Positions 51,878-62,305 of a stretch of DNA of 64,000 nucleotides are shown here, one piece after another. Below the pieces are notes generated by a model that was given only the letters and a program-made list of their open reading frames with translations, searched no databases and was not told the origin of the DNA. The position numbers were made by a program, and so were the translations under genes. Location: assembly GCF_018991925.1 (NCBI RefSeq), contig NW_024720773.1:1045661-1109660 (forward strand). The letters are read 5' to 3'. The DNA is from Homarus americanus (Eukaryota > Arthropoda > Malacostraca > Decapoda > Nephropidae). Every line of letters begins with the position of its first letter. Positions within the stretch are counted from its first letter, which is position 1.

Positions 51878-52430
51878 AATTCCGAGGGTTTTAATTTCCT
51901 GGAAAAATAACCGACCGGACGTAACGAGCCGTCTGTTTGCATCTGATTGAGGGAAGCTCCTACACAGACGTGCAATTCAAAAGGTTTGTTGGCATCTGCC
52001 TTAACGAGAACCGGAAATGAAGTGAGAGCGTGTTTCAACGTATCAAAGGACCTCTGACATTTATCGGTCCACACAAAATTGACATTTGCCTTAGTGAGTT
52101 CGGTGATAGGATAAGCTATCTTGGCAAAGTTGGGGACATGTTTACGGTAGAAGCTACACATTCCTAAAAACCGGCGAACTTGCTTCACATTAATTGGGGG
52201 TTTACACTCTGATACCGATTGGACATTCTCTGGATCTGGTTCAATGCCTCTCTCTGACACTACATGCCCTAAAAATTTCACTTGTTGTTGGCCAAACTGA
52301 CACTTCGATAAGTTTAATTTGATTCCCATTTCTACGAATCTATCAAACACTCTGGCCAGCCTGTTCACCAATGTTGTGAAATCATTAGCCCACACTATCA
52401 CGTCATCGAAGTAGTTCCTTACCTAGTCTT
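51871..52430 (-). pseudogene. Ty3-D reverse transcriptase palm/thumb and RNase H start
   Basis: Begins just upstream with YFDD (52402-52413), an intact catalytic box, then FVEMGIKLNLSKCQFGQQQV, FLGHVVSERGIEPDP and RRFLGMCSFYRKHVPNFAKI, and RNase H start HVCVGASLNQ. The usual DASD-type Asp of RNase H reads VCVGA here, so that residue is lost. A stop lies directly before the YFDD block. Confidence 0.83.
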
Positions 52431-52680
52431 TCGCTGCTAAAGGGGATAATACTCGGTTTACTTCTCTGTTAAAAAATGGTGGCTGAGAGGCCAAAGGGTA
52501 AATGTGTAAACCTCCGTAAATTATCACTAAAGGTGGTTAGGTCTCGATTTTGTCATTAAGTATCACTTGATAATATGCGCCTTTCAAGTCTAGTGTAGCA
52601 TAATATTCATTACTTGCCGCTCTCTCTACAAATTCATCTAAGTTGGGTAAGTCTAAGCATACTTAACAAAAGATCTCTTC
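52431..52680 (-). pseudogene. Ty3-D reverse transcriptase N-terminal remnant
   Basis: The minus strand reads FVERAASNEYYATLDLKGAY and YYQVILND-like sequence (52560-52650), then PLASQPPFFNREVNRVL-like residues (52440-52500), with stops. These are RT fingers/palm blocks in decayed form. Confidence 0.65.
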
Positions 52681-54235
52681 AAATCACTGACTTCCCCTTC
52701 TCAAACACCCAAATTCTAGTAGCCATGACAACAACTAGCTTTCTCAGCCTTCTTCGCATACAAGTTGCAACTTATTAATAACTACTGTGATCATCGTGTG
52801 TTGATGTCCCAACAAAACTTCTGCAAAACTACCTCACCAAAGATAAATTCAATTAACACCCTTCCAGACACGGGGGTTAAACATTGACACAAAATTGCAT
52901 AGGATACTTCTTAAAAGTATAATCGTGAAAATTATTGGCAATAGTTTCGGAGACTGTCACACAAAAATTAACGCTCTCTAAAGAAAACAACACACAGTTT
53001 CACTTCACAAGGTACTCAGAGTAATGCTAAAACATTAAGTGATGATACTTGATGAGAATGTCCCATGAAAATATAACTCTCTACATTTCACAAATGACTA
53101 GCAGAAAAGCCGATTTTCTGTACTCAACCAGTATTCACTGTCTCTTTTCAATTATCTTGACTCTGTGCTGTACTCAACACTTGGTGGACCTTACATGTAA
53201 TTTCAACGATCAGGTTTCAGAGATTGCATTCTTAGAGGCGTCCATGTCACCACAGAGTCCTCAACCTAATCAATACATTTGCTGAAAATACACAGGCATT
53301 CGTTCTCAACTACATATAGCACATTTATTAACAATGCATATAAGTCTACACTGTAAGAAATTGTAATGCAGTCTTTAATGAAATTATCAGTTAAAGAAAC
53401 AGATTAAAAATGCCATATGGAAAAATTTAACACTAAACTTTTGTTATATCAATAAATTCACTTGTCATAAATTGACATCAAATGGAAACTAAAACCCTTT
53501 CTTGTTAGATCAAAATTAAATTCACTAGAAAAAGAACAAAAATAATTAAATACACACAAAGAAAGATCATATAATACTCAACTCAGGTGATATAATATAA
53601 ATTCAAGTTAGAAAAATACTTCAAGTGAGAATCTGAACACTTTCTATTGAAATCACACCAATATTTCCAATAACTGCCACAGCTACAAATAAAACATTGG
53701 ATTACATAACCTTTGTAAATATGACACTTCCGTTGGCACTCAAGAGATGAACACTGTTCATCACATTTTTAACCTGGAAGATGTAAACTGCCCACTCAAT
53801 GTCTGTAAATATCAATAGATTAATTCACTGGTCACAAAAGAAAATAAAAATTACACTAATGTGCCATTACCACTTTCCTGAATTTTCACACAATAAAAAT
53901 TCAAAAAGATCAGTTAGGTAGCTTACTAAAAAAAAGTTGGTGCATTCCCTAACTTTGTGACACAAAAGAAATTATAACTTTCTTTCACAAAAAAAAATAA
54001 AAATGTGAAACTGAATCAATTGTTAGTTCTTACCTAACTCTTAAAAAAATATATCTTTGCAGTTCTAAATACAGTATTGTACTTGACACAAAAGTTTGTA
54101 CTTTAAATGACACAATTATTTGTACTCTTTACTGATGATAAAATTATACATTACTGTATACTGTTTTCTGAGAAAACAAATTCACCAAAGTACCGCACCT
54201 CATTCCTTCAAATTGGTTCTCGAATGAAAATAATC
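52681..54235 (-). other. Ty3-D internal non-coding region in place of Gag-PR
   Basis: About 1.55 kb, AT-rich, with many CACAAA and AAAATT words and no ORF above 80 codons with a domain. Gag and protease would be expected here. Either they were replaced by unrelated sequence or have decayed beyond recognition. Confidence 0.6.
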
Positions 54236-54252
54236 CCACCGCTGCCACCATT
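54236..54252 (-). other. Ty3-D primer-binding site
   Basis: The minus strand reads AATGGTGGCAGCGGTGGGA next to the LTR end. TGGTGGCAGCGGTGGGA is a widespread gypsy PBS word in animals. Confidence 0.85.
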
Positions 54253-54920
54253 TGTAACGGGCCGAGTTCTCTCTTTTTATAATTTACCATCCAGATATTA
54301 TTTTTCTGTTAGTCTTCTTATTTATTCATATACTTATATGTTCGTTGTAGCATTCTTTCCAATGAGTGTCCTGTTTAATATAGTTATCCTTCTTCAATTC
54401 TGTACATATATACTTAATCTTATATATTCTTGCTTATATTCTTATATGTTCTTTATCTCTATATACCTTATATTCTTATATATTCTTATATAAGTATCTC
54501 TTATGCTTCTCGGCTTATGTTTTCCAAGTCAATGTTCTTTCTTTACATTTTCTTTCATATGTATTATATTCTCTTCCATATATTTTGTTCTAGTTATATT
54601 CTAAACCATGGATTAACCTGGGAAACCATGTCTTTCTTATTACCACACTTATTATACTTACAACGGTAGACCTGCCACCACCCAGGATTTTATTAGACTA
54701 TAACATATCTTAGTTAACTGTTAGGTAGCGAGCTTCTAGGCACATGAGTTAGTTATTTTCTGAGAACGAATGTGGGAAAGGATAGAGTGGTGATACACGT
54801 AGATTACTAATTCAATATTTATCAACACAGTGATTGGATAAGATGCATCTTAGATTCACTCAGACAAAACAGAACTGCAATTTATTTATTAAGTCATCAA
54901 ACACTTCAAGAACTTATTAC

Positions 54921-55209
54921 TGATGGTCACATGTGTTCCCTGAAGAATGCAGTGATGGGTAGGGAAACACGGGGTAACACTGAAGTCCGTTTATTAAGGG
55001 ATAGGAGAAATACAAGCGGTGACTAGCGTGTGCCATGCACGGCTCACACAGTCAGACTGAGACTGCCTTGCCATATGGCAGCCGCGGGGCAATGTTGCCA
55101 CATAACATGTGCAGTGTTGCCACATAGTTATATACATAGGTGCTACTCGGCACAGTAGCTTATATACAAGGTTGCTACTCGGCACAGTAGCTTAGATACA
55201 TAACCTACA
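54921..55209 (-). mobile_element. Ty3-C 3' LTR
   Basis: 289 bp, TGATGGTC to AACCTACA on the plus strand, with a duplicated GGTGCTACTCGGCACAGTAG word near the inner edge. Confidence 0.93.
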
Positions 55210-56430
55210 TCTCCCTACCCCCTCACGCTCATAGTCTTTGTCTTGAGCGGACTTCTTAGTCATAAGTCGCTCTGAGCGTCGAGTTGCACTGTGGGGCGGA
55301 TCCTCGTGAGGTGTAGGGGACTCGTCCTCGGTCAGGGGGCCAGCAGCAGGGGGTGGGACTGGCCGGAGGAAGCGGCGGTTCCTCCACCAGACATGGCCGC
55401 TCGGCATCCTGACCTTGTAGTCCCGCGACCGGCCGACGCCCATCACTATGCCCACCTTGTCCCAACGTGTCGTCGTCGGGTCCTGGACACGGACAAGGGC
55501 ACCAATCTCCAGTGGCTGAAGAGGGCGGGCACGGTCGTCATACCGAGCCTTGGCGTCCTGGGCACGTGAAGCGGCGCGGCGGTCGCAGCTCTCGGCTCTG
55601 GTCTGCCACTCCTTAGCAAAGGCCTTGTCGTGTGCAGGAACGCAAGAGCGGAGAGGGTGACCATACAGGATCTGGGCAGGGGAGCGTCCTGTGTGGGTGG
55701 GAGTATTACGTAACTCCAGGAGTCCTTTGTCAAACGCCTCACAGTCTATGTTGCCTGAAGGGGCCACCTTGAGGATGAGGTGCTTGACTGTCTTGACCGC
55801 AGCCTCAGCATGGCCGTTTGACTGTGGGTAGTGGGGTGTTGACACGATGTGGCGGACTCCCCAACGCTCCAGGAATCCTGTGAAGTCCCGGCTGGTGAAC
55901 TGTGGCCCACCGTCCGTCCGCAGACGTACCGGGATGCCCAGGTCACGAAAGAGGTGCCGGAAGTGGCGAATGGTGGCCGCGGACGTCGTGTCCGAGCCAC
56001 AGATTACCACCACAGGCCAGCCAGAGAGTCGGTCGGCGACAACTAGGAAATGTTTCCCAGCTGTGCTGAAGAAATCAGCCGACACGGACTCGAAGGGTCT
56101 GGTGGGTACGTCGTCGCACAAGAGGGGCTCCTGCTGTTGACTGGGGTGCATGATCTGGCACGGCTCACAGGCACAGACCGTATTGACGATATCCGCGTCA
56201 ATGCCGGGCCAGTACACAGCCTGCCTTGCGCGGCGCTTGGTGGCCTCTGCTCCACGATGGCTGTCATGTAAGTGGGCCAGAACACGACGACGGAGAGCTG
56301 CAGGGACGACCACACGGGCACTGTACAGGACGAGGTCCCCATCTGCGTAGAGGTCCTCACGTATCTTCCAATACGGGCGTAGGGCGTTGTGGAGGTCAAA
56401 CGGTCGCGAGGGAACCCAGTCCTTACACTC
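55192..56430 (-). pseudogene. Ty3-C integrase
   Basis: The integrase frame (Met-containing part 56313-55192, 373 codons) is intact and extends upstream to about 56430, where it is frameshifted from RT-RH. HHCC: HLHDSHRG and CACEPCQ. Catalytic D (SADFFSTAGKHF), D (RTDGGPQFTSRDF) and E (NGHAEAAVKTVKHL), D,D(35)E. C-terminal module: RVQDPTTTRWDKVGIVMGV and GHVWWRNRRFLRP. The last codons run through the PPT and 18 bp into the LTR, where the stop lies. It catalyses insertion of element cDNA into the genome. Confidence 0.9.
55210..55224 (-). other. Ty3-C polypurine tract
   Basis: The minus strand reads GAGGGGGTAGGGAGA against the LTR; it is also coding (Arg-Glu-Gly-Val-Gly-Arg) for the end of IN. 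Confidence 0.82.
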
Positions 56431-57704
56431 TCCAAGAGCTGAGTGTAGGAGGGGTCGTCGCGTGCCGCGGTCCGTAGTTCCTCAAGGGCCAGATCGCTGT
56501 CGGGTGGCGACACTGAGGCCTGGGTGCTGGCGAGGGACTGTACGGCCTGCAAGGTGACGATGTTGCTGACGGAGAAGCCGGCCTCGGTGCTGAGCATCTC
56601 GTCTTCAGGTGTAGGGCGGCTGACTGGGGAGCGGGAGAGGGCATCCGGGATGCACAACTCCTTACCTTCGCGCCAAGCCGTGGTGAAGACGAAGGCCAAA
56701 ATCTTCTCCTTCAGGCGCTGGAGGCTGGGATTCTCGATGGCGTCCAGCGAATAGTGATTAAGAATGGGGACCAAGGGCCTGTGGTCTGTGATGAGGTCGA
56801 AGTGCTGTAGGCCAATCAAGTAAAATTTGCACTTCGATAAGGCCCATACCACTGCCAGCAGCTCCAGCTCGATGGTAGCGTAGCGAGACTCATCATCGGC
56901 GAGGAAGCGAGAGCCACACTGTACGAGCGGGTACTTTCCTCCACCGTGATCCTGGAGAAGGGCGTAACCAACCCCATACAGGCGCGAGGCGTCTGTCTGG
57001 AGGACGGTGGGGAGCGCTGGGTCGAAAGTAGCGAGGATAGGTGGACTTGACAGGGCCTCCTTCACCTTATAAAAGGCGAGGTCGTGGTCAGGGGTCCACG
57101 TGAAAGTCCTCTTGGGGCTCATCAGGGGGCGGAGAGGCACGGCAGCGGCGGAGACGTCAGGAGAAAATTCTGCCAGCTGGTTCACCAGGCCCATGAAAGA
57201 CCTGAGATCCGTAAGGTTGGCAGGTTTTGCAAAGTTCACTATGGCGCGAACTTTCTCCGGGTCTTCAGCAATGCCATCCCTTGAGAGTCGGTAGCCGCAG
57301 AAGGACACTGCAGGTGCGGCCAAGACGAACTTCTCGGCATTCAGAGTGATGCCGTGCGTCCTACACCTGGTCAGTACCTCATTGATGCGGCGAAGATGCG
57401 TCAGGTAGTCCTCATCGTAGAGGAGGACGTCATCCACTACCTTCACGCAGTTGGCCATGCCTTGAAGTGCCATGTCACCACGGAGACAGAAGGCGTCCCC
57501 CGTAGCAGCGAATCCCATAGGGCCACGGCAGTAGCGGAAGCGTCCGTAAGGCGTGATGAAAGTTGTCAGTGGCTGATCCTCCTTCTTCAGTGGGATCTGC
57601 CAGTAACCACAGAGGGCGCCCATCGTCGAGAAGTGCCGTACCTTCGGATCCACACTCCGTATAGCTGCAAAAGGTGTGGGTGAAGGGTGGGCGGGACGGG
57701 ACAC
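56400..57704 (-). pseudogene. Ty3-C reverse transcriptase-RNase H
   Basis: In the frame 57704-56043, real coding up to about 56430. RT: GYWQIPLKKEDQPLTTFITP, RFRYCRGPMGF and the catalytic box VVDD (57429-57440), with a Val where most gypsy RTs have Tyr. Thumb: DLRSFMGLVNQLAEFSPD. RNase H: QTDASRLYGVGYALLQ, RYATIELELLAVVWAL and LITDHRPLVP, ending with PDALSRSP. The N-terminal RT part before 57704 is disrupted by a local duplication (57567-57660 versus 57744-57820). Confidence 0.85.
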
Positions 57705-58023
57705 CTGGCTGTTAAGCTTAGAGAAGTCGGTGTGGCAGCGGGTCAGTGGCTGATCCTTCTTCGATCGGATCTTGGGCGCCCATCGAAGTGCCGTACCTTC
57801 GGATCCACTTCATGAAGGTGGCTGTTAAGCAATCGGTAGTAATCCGCACTCCACGTTAGTCTTAGCGACTGAAGTTAGGTCGTCACCAACGGGTGCGATG
57901 ACACCCTGGGCCATCAGGAATCCAGTTCCTTCTTTGTTCCTGAATCAACCTGGGAGTGTGTATGGCAAACGGCTGTGCATCTTCCGCAGGTGTATCCTCT
58001 CATGGCCGGACCTGCCATAGCCT
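57705..58023 (-). pseudogene. Ty3-C RT N-terminal region, rearranged
   Basis: Contains a second, shorter copy of the GTCAGTGGCTGATCC ... GTGCCGTACCTTCGGATCCA word found at 57567-57665, plus indels that shift the frame. It should connect PR to RT. Confidence 0.7.
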
Positions 58024-59916
58024 TCAGTAGGCGGTCAGCGAATCAGAAGTAGGCCCTTGTGGTTGAAGGAGACGTCTTCCACCGTGACGTGGGTGGGCGG
58101 GAGTGGACGCGGGTTCTGGGCAGCTCTGTGCGGCAGCGCCAGGCGCGTCGCTCATTGATTCCCGCACCCTGCTGGCGGTGTACCAAGCAGCTGGGATCTG
58201 CTCAGGAAAGTCTCTGGGCACCACGCCTAACTCCTTGCAGTGCACCCACGACAACAAGGGTGTAGCGAGAGTAGGTTGCACGTCGATCCATCCGTGACAC
58301 GACCTGTCGCCGTAGGTGATCTCTGCTTGAAAGGAGCCCACAGCGTCCGGCATCTGGGAACCGTCCGCATTGTAGTACTGCAGCTGCGGCGGTGGTCCCA
58401 GGCCGCGTTTGGTGAGGCCCAGTTTCTGGAGGTGCTTCAACCCAATCACTGTAGTATCAGCGCCGGTCTCCGGTATCACCTCGATGTGACCCGACACATC
58501 ACCGTGTGTGACGGCGACGCGGATGGTGGGGGAAGGGGTAGCCCTGGGGCGTGTGGTCGATTCCACCCTCCTGATGTGACTCCGCTGCTGCTTGGGACTG
58601 CGTGGGCCATCTGGAGGGGGCTGCGCGCGAACCACCCCGAGGGAAGTGCGCTGCTTTCCTCCTCGTCTCGGGCTTTTGGGCTTCGGTTGGCGGCAGCACT
58701 TGTCGTAGTGTCCATAGCGACCACAGGCCTGACACTTGTGGCCTCGTGCAGGGCACCTGTCTGTGTTAGACCAGTGGCCCTTACGGTCACATCCACGACA
58801 CAGTGCGTCGGCGGCCGGGCAAGTCTTGGGGCCGTGCTGCTTTCCACAGCTGCCACAGGAAGCACTAGGTGGAGGCGTGGAAGAATGTGTGGCAGCCTTT
58901 GCGTTGTTGGCCGCCTTCTTACCCTTCTTGTACTGAGAGATTGCTCTCACAGCAGGAGGGGCCCGTAAGGCAGAGCTGGCGGACTTGGTGGCCTCGTATG
59001 ACCGACATTCAGTCACTACCACCTGGAGTGTGGAGGAAGCGTCCAGGGGGATGAGTCGCTGCACCAACTCTTCCTGCCTGACACCTGTCAAGATCCCGTG
59101 CTTGATCCAGGCTTCCTCACATTCCCGGCTGTGCGCCTTGCAGACGTCGATCTCCTCTGACAAACTCTTCAAGCGTACAAAAAAGTCGTCAAAGGATTCG
59201 TTCTCCGCCTGCTTGCAGCTGGCGAAGGCGCGGCGACGCAAAGCCTCGTTATTCCGACCCTTAACATGCTCCTGTAAAAGGTCGAGCACATCCGTCACTG
59301 AAGAGGTAGAATCGGGAGGCACTTGCAATGTGTGCTCCAAAACTCTCTGGGTCTCCAGCGACAAACACATCCGCAGTTGGATGAGCTGTTTGTTTGGAGG
59401 CATGCTGTCAAGGTCCACCATCGTGGAGTAATCTGTCCAACGCCGCCTCCACTCACGAAAAAGCTGAAACGTGACGTCTGGTGAGAGGGCGGGTGGGGGT
59501 TGAACAGATGCCTTGGGAGCTGTTTGTTTGGAGGCAAGAGTACCTGGAGGACGCTGGTGTGGTGGAGGAGGGAGGATATTGGCGCCTTGATGCACGCTAC
59601 CTGCGAGTGAGGGAGGGTGGGTTAGCGCCAGGGTCGCCAATAGTGCCTCAAAACGCAACTTTTCCTCCTCTCTTCGTGTCTCCTCCCTCTGAAGTTCCAT
59701 CTCTCTGCGTCTCTCGTCCCGGTCGTCCATCCACCTCAGAATTGTGGCAATGTCCGTCACTGGAGGTGGAGGATGAGAGTCTGCGCCCGGTGGAGGGGAA
59801 GGTGGTGGGGAGTCGTGTCTCCCATCTTGACGTTGTCCCTTCTTACCGCCCATCTTAGTGTGTGCGTGGACTGCACTGTTTAGTATATAAAGTGGCGCCT
59901 CAACAGCTCGAACCAC
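58024..59916 (-). CDS. Ty3-C Gag-protease
   Basis: Open for 630 codons; I prefer the start at 59853 (MGGKKGQRQDG), which follows a less Gag-like 21-residue stretch. A charged Arg/Glu helix (RDERRREMELQREETRREEE), then capsid FREWRRRWTDYSTMVDLDSM and LIQLRMCLSLETQRVLEHTL. Three Cys-His knuckles: CGSCGKQHGPKTC, CRGCDRKGHW...C and CQACGRYGHYDKCC. The protease is recognisable by VIPETGADTTVIG; the catalytic Asp codon is GAG (58468-58470), giving ETG where Ty3-B has DTG. Role: capsid, nucleocapsid and polyprotein cleavage. With Glu in place of Asp the protease is probably inactive (inference). Confidence 0.88.
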   Translation of the reverse strand: MVRAVEAPLYILNSAVHAHTKMGGKKGQRQDGRHDSPPPSPPPGADSHPPPPVTDIATILRWMDDRDERRREMELQREETRREEEKLRFEALLATLALTHPPSLAGSVHQGANILPPPPHQRPPGTLASKQTAPKASVQPPPALSPDVTFQLFREWRRRWTDYSTMVDLDSMPPNKQLIQLRMCLSLETQRVLEHTLQVPPDSTSSVTDVLDLLQEHVKGRNNEALRRRAFASCKQAENESFDDFFVRLKSLSEEIDVCKAHSRECEEAWIKHGILTGVRQEELVQRLIPLDASSTLQVVVTECRSYEATKSASSALRAPPAVRAISQYKKGKKAANNAKAATHSSTPPPSASCGSCGKQHGPKTCPAADALCRGCDRKGHWSNTDRCPARGHKCQACGRYGHYDKCCRQPKPKSPRRGGKQRTSLGVVRAQPPPDGPRSPKQQRSHIRRVESTTRPRATPSPTIRVAVTHGDVSGHIEVIPETGADTTVIGLKHLQKLGLTKRGLGPPPQLQYYNADGSQMPDAVGSFQAEITYGDRSCHGWIDVQPTLATPLLSWVHCKELGVVPRDFPEQIPAAWYTASRVRESMSDAPGAAAQSCPEPASTPAHPRHGGRRLLQPQGPTSDSLTAY

Positions 59917-60330
59917 ATATATATGACATAAACAGCGCAGAAATAACGCATAGAGTCCACTGTTCTGTCCGTGAGTGAGTGCGTGCGTGTGTGTGTGTTT
60001 GTCTGAGAGAGCACTTCGTGGTGGCCTTAATGCCGGTGGCTAGAGACGCCGCGCGGGGTTGAGACCGTCAGTGTCTCCCTGGATGTCACACGAGAAGGGT
60101 GTACGCCTGCGTGCTCCGTGGGTACCACAAAAAACAGGCCAATGCTCAACTCTCAGCTCTAGACACACACTAATACACTGACACTAACACTGCCACCGTC
60201 ACTAAAAAGCACTGTGACGGCCCAACACTGCACATCGCGGCGAAACACAACACAACACACTAAGAGTCGACGCGCACATCACATCTCCGGCTAACTGTCC
60301 ATCGTTCACGCACTTGTAAGTCCACAGATC
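59917..60330 (-). other. Ty3-C 5' leader
   Basis: About 410 bp between PBS and Gag, with a GTGTGTG tract at 59985-60000. No ORF is supported. Confidence 0.6.
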
Positions 60331-60345
60331 CTAGTCACTGTGCCA
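60331..60345 (-). other. Ty3-C primer-binding site
   Basis: The minus strand reads TGGCACAGTGACTAG next to the LTR end, related to the Ty3-B PBS. Confidence 0.75.
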
Positions 60346-60634
60346 TGATGGTTACATGTGTTTCCTGAAGAATGTAGTGATGGGTAGGGAAACACCGGGT
60401 AACACTGAAGTCCGTTTATTAAGGGATAGGAGAAATACAAGCGGTGACTAGCGTGTGCCATGCACGGCTCACACAGTCAGACTGAGACTGCCTTGCCATA
60501 TGGCAGCCGCGGGGCAATGTTGCCACATAACACATGCAGTGTTGCCACGTAATTATATACATAGGTGCTACTCGGCACAGTAGCTTATATACAAGGTTGC
60601 TACTCGGCACAGTAGCTTAGATACATAACCTACA
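60346..60634 (-). mobile_element. Ty3-C 5' LTR
   Basis: 289 bp, same edges as the 3' LTR. Confidence 0.93.
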
Positions 60635-62305
60635 ATTACCTCATTAATTACCTCCAAATACTTATTACTTCAATCGACAATTGTGGTATTATTACTCTGC
60701 CAAATGATATTCAGTAATGGGTATACACCAGATATCACTGGACCCTCAGGTCTTACTTTACCAAGTAGCAAATTAACTCTTCACTTCTTGGTTATATCAT
60801 TATGCTCTCAGATTATCAATTCATGGTCACTACCGATGAATACATAACACACTGGACAACTCCACAATTATCTCAACATACAATACCTCCTGTTAATTCG
60901 CAAGGAACAACATGGCACTTTGAATTCTCATTCAGTGGTTCTATACTTAACCTGGGATACTATATTTCTGCTGGTTATCTCCCAAACAAGATACAATAAT
61001 ACTTAGGCCCATGTAACTGTGAGGAGTGCCCCAGGGTAACGCTGGTCTCTACAACAATTAAAGATCGCTGTTAGGGGTTGGTTGTAGACCGAAACACGCC
61101 CAGGGAGCTGGCGCCTGATTTGCAGGAAACGGACTTCCCAGTTTAATCCTGTCGAATTAACGGCATCGTCCAACCCGGTTACCGACCCACGGTAGCTGAT
61201 GAATATTCAGCTCAACATACTGGAGAGACGTTGAGGAAGAGTCACGAATTCGTAAATGTCTAACTTCAACTATACAAAACATACGTCTGGCAACGGTTCA
61301 GACGATGTCTAAATCTCTACGTTACTCGACTTAATTGGCACAGAATTCACTATGTTAACACATGAACACTGATATTCACAAAATTGACTAAGTTAAACTG
61401 AATTAATAGGTGGCGGGGAGCACACGTTAACAAACCTGGAGAGACGTTGAGGAAGAGTCACGAATGCGTGATTCTCCCTCGTGTAGAGGTATATACGTGC
61501 ACCCGCGGGGCAGCTTGGGCCTCCATATTCATACCAGAAGGGTCGATCTTACCAACAACATAATTTCTCTACCATTTTGGATCACTGTATACTTAGTTAT
61601 GAACTCTGGTGTTCTTGACCAGGGTAATTTCCTATGTCTATTCATATAATCTAATCAGGGGTTGAGCTTGCCAGGAAAAGGTGAAATATACACGTAGATA
61701 ACATTAATTCTGCAAGCTCAGGCCTGAGGCGGACAAGGAGCTATTCACGGGAAGGCGCTAGATATTGGAGATTATATCAGTTGACAAAATAGTTCAGGAG
61801 ATTAATGACTTTCTTAAATAGACAACTGACACTAACTAAACTATAAACATCAGATTCTCTGATGTCGGGGCGACAAAATGATATAACTTCAGGCACGATC
61901 AGAAACTCATGGATATCCCCACGGACGACATAAAATACGCCACTCTAGCTGGCCAACTCGACACTCACTTACTTGACACGTTTTACTAACAATAAGGACA
62001 GTTGAAGCGTTCAACACCACTCACAATGGATCTTGTATGTTCCAACTGTAAACAGACATATCTAAGTTGACTCAAAACAAGGGTGTTCTCTCTCACACTC
62101 AAATTAATTTTATAGAGAGGTTGGTTTCAGTAAGTCAGAGAAAATGGGATAACGGAGGACTGAGGTGTCTTGAAGTGATGAGAAAACGGACTCCTCAGAT
62201 GGAGGACTCAAACGAAAGCAGAGTTACATGTTTTGTGGGCTATTGAGTGTAATATGAATCATTTGATTTTGGCGCTAACTGACGTGTAAGACCGTGGTCG
62301 TTACA

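Larger units (their letters stand above)
54921..60634 (-). mobile_element. Complete Ty3/gypsy element Ty3-C
   Basis: 5714 bp, two 289-bp LTRs, perfect 5-bp TSD ATTAC (54916-54920 and 60635-60639). The other Ty3-D LTR near 47000-47010 has a single TTATTACCTC, the empty site. The minus orientation and gene order are Gag-PR, RT-RH, IN (standard). The LTRs differ at about eight positions by eye. Same lineage as Ty3-B by Gag, PR, IN and PBS similarity, and both make 5-bp TSDs, but it retains RT-RH. Inactivated by a damaged RT start, a frameshift before IN and a DTG to ETG change in the protease. Confidence 0.95.
46334..62305 (-). mobile_element. Ty3/gypsy element Ty3-D with 2.33-kb LTRs, hosting two later insertions
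   Basis: 15,972 bp, flanked by a perfect 4-bp TSD GGTG (46330-46333 and 62306-62309). LTR edges are TGTAACGGG and TCGTTACA. Without nested insertions the LTRs measure 2335 and 2334 bp, which are unusually long for gypsy elements. The minus orientation is shown by the PBS (TGGTGGCAGCGGTGGGA) beside the right LTR and the PPT beside the left LTR. Internal 49120-54252 has RT, RNase H and IN remains but no Gag. The left LTR contains the solo LTR 48305-48751; the right LTR contains the complete element Ty3-C. Each LTR is the empty-site control for the insertion in the other. Confidence 0.93.
54253..62305 (-). mobile_element. Ty3-D 5' LTR (with inserted Ty3-C)
   Basis: 8053 bp including Ty3-C (5714 bp) and its 5-bp TSD; net 2334 bp. 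The right part, 60635-62305, aligns closely with 47005-49119. Confidence 0.92.

Noticed and set aside
58240..58968. 242-codon plus-strand frame
   Set aside because: Antisense of the Ty3-C Gag knuckles and protease; the sense strand has clear retroelement motifs.
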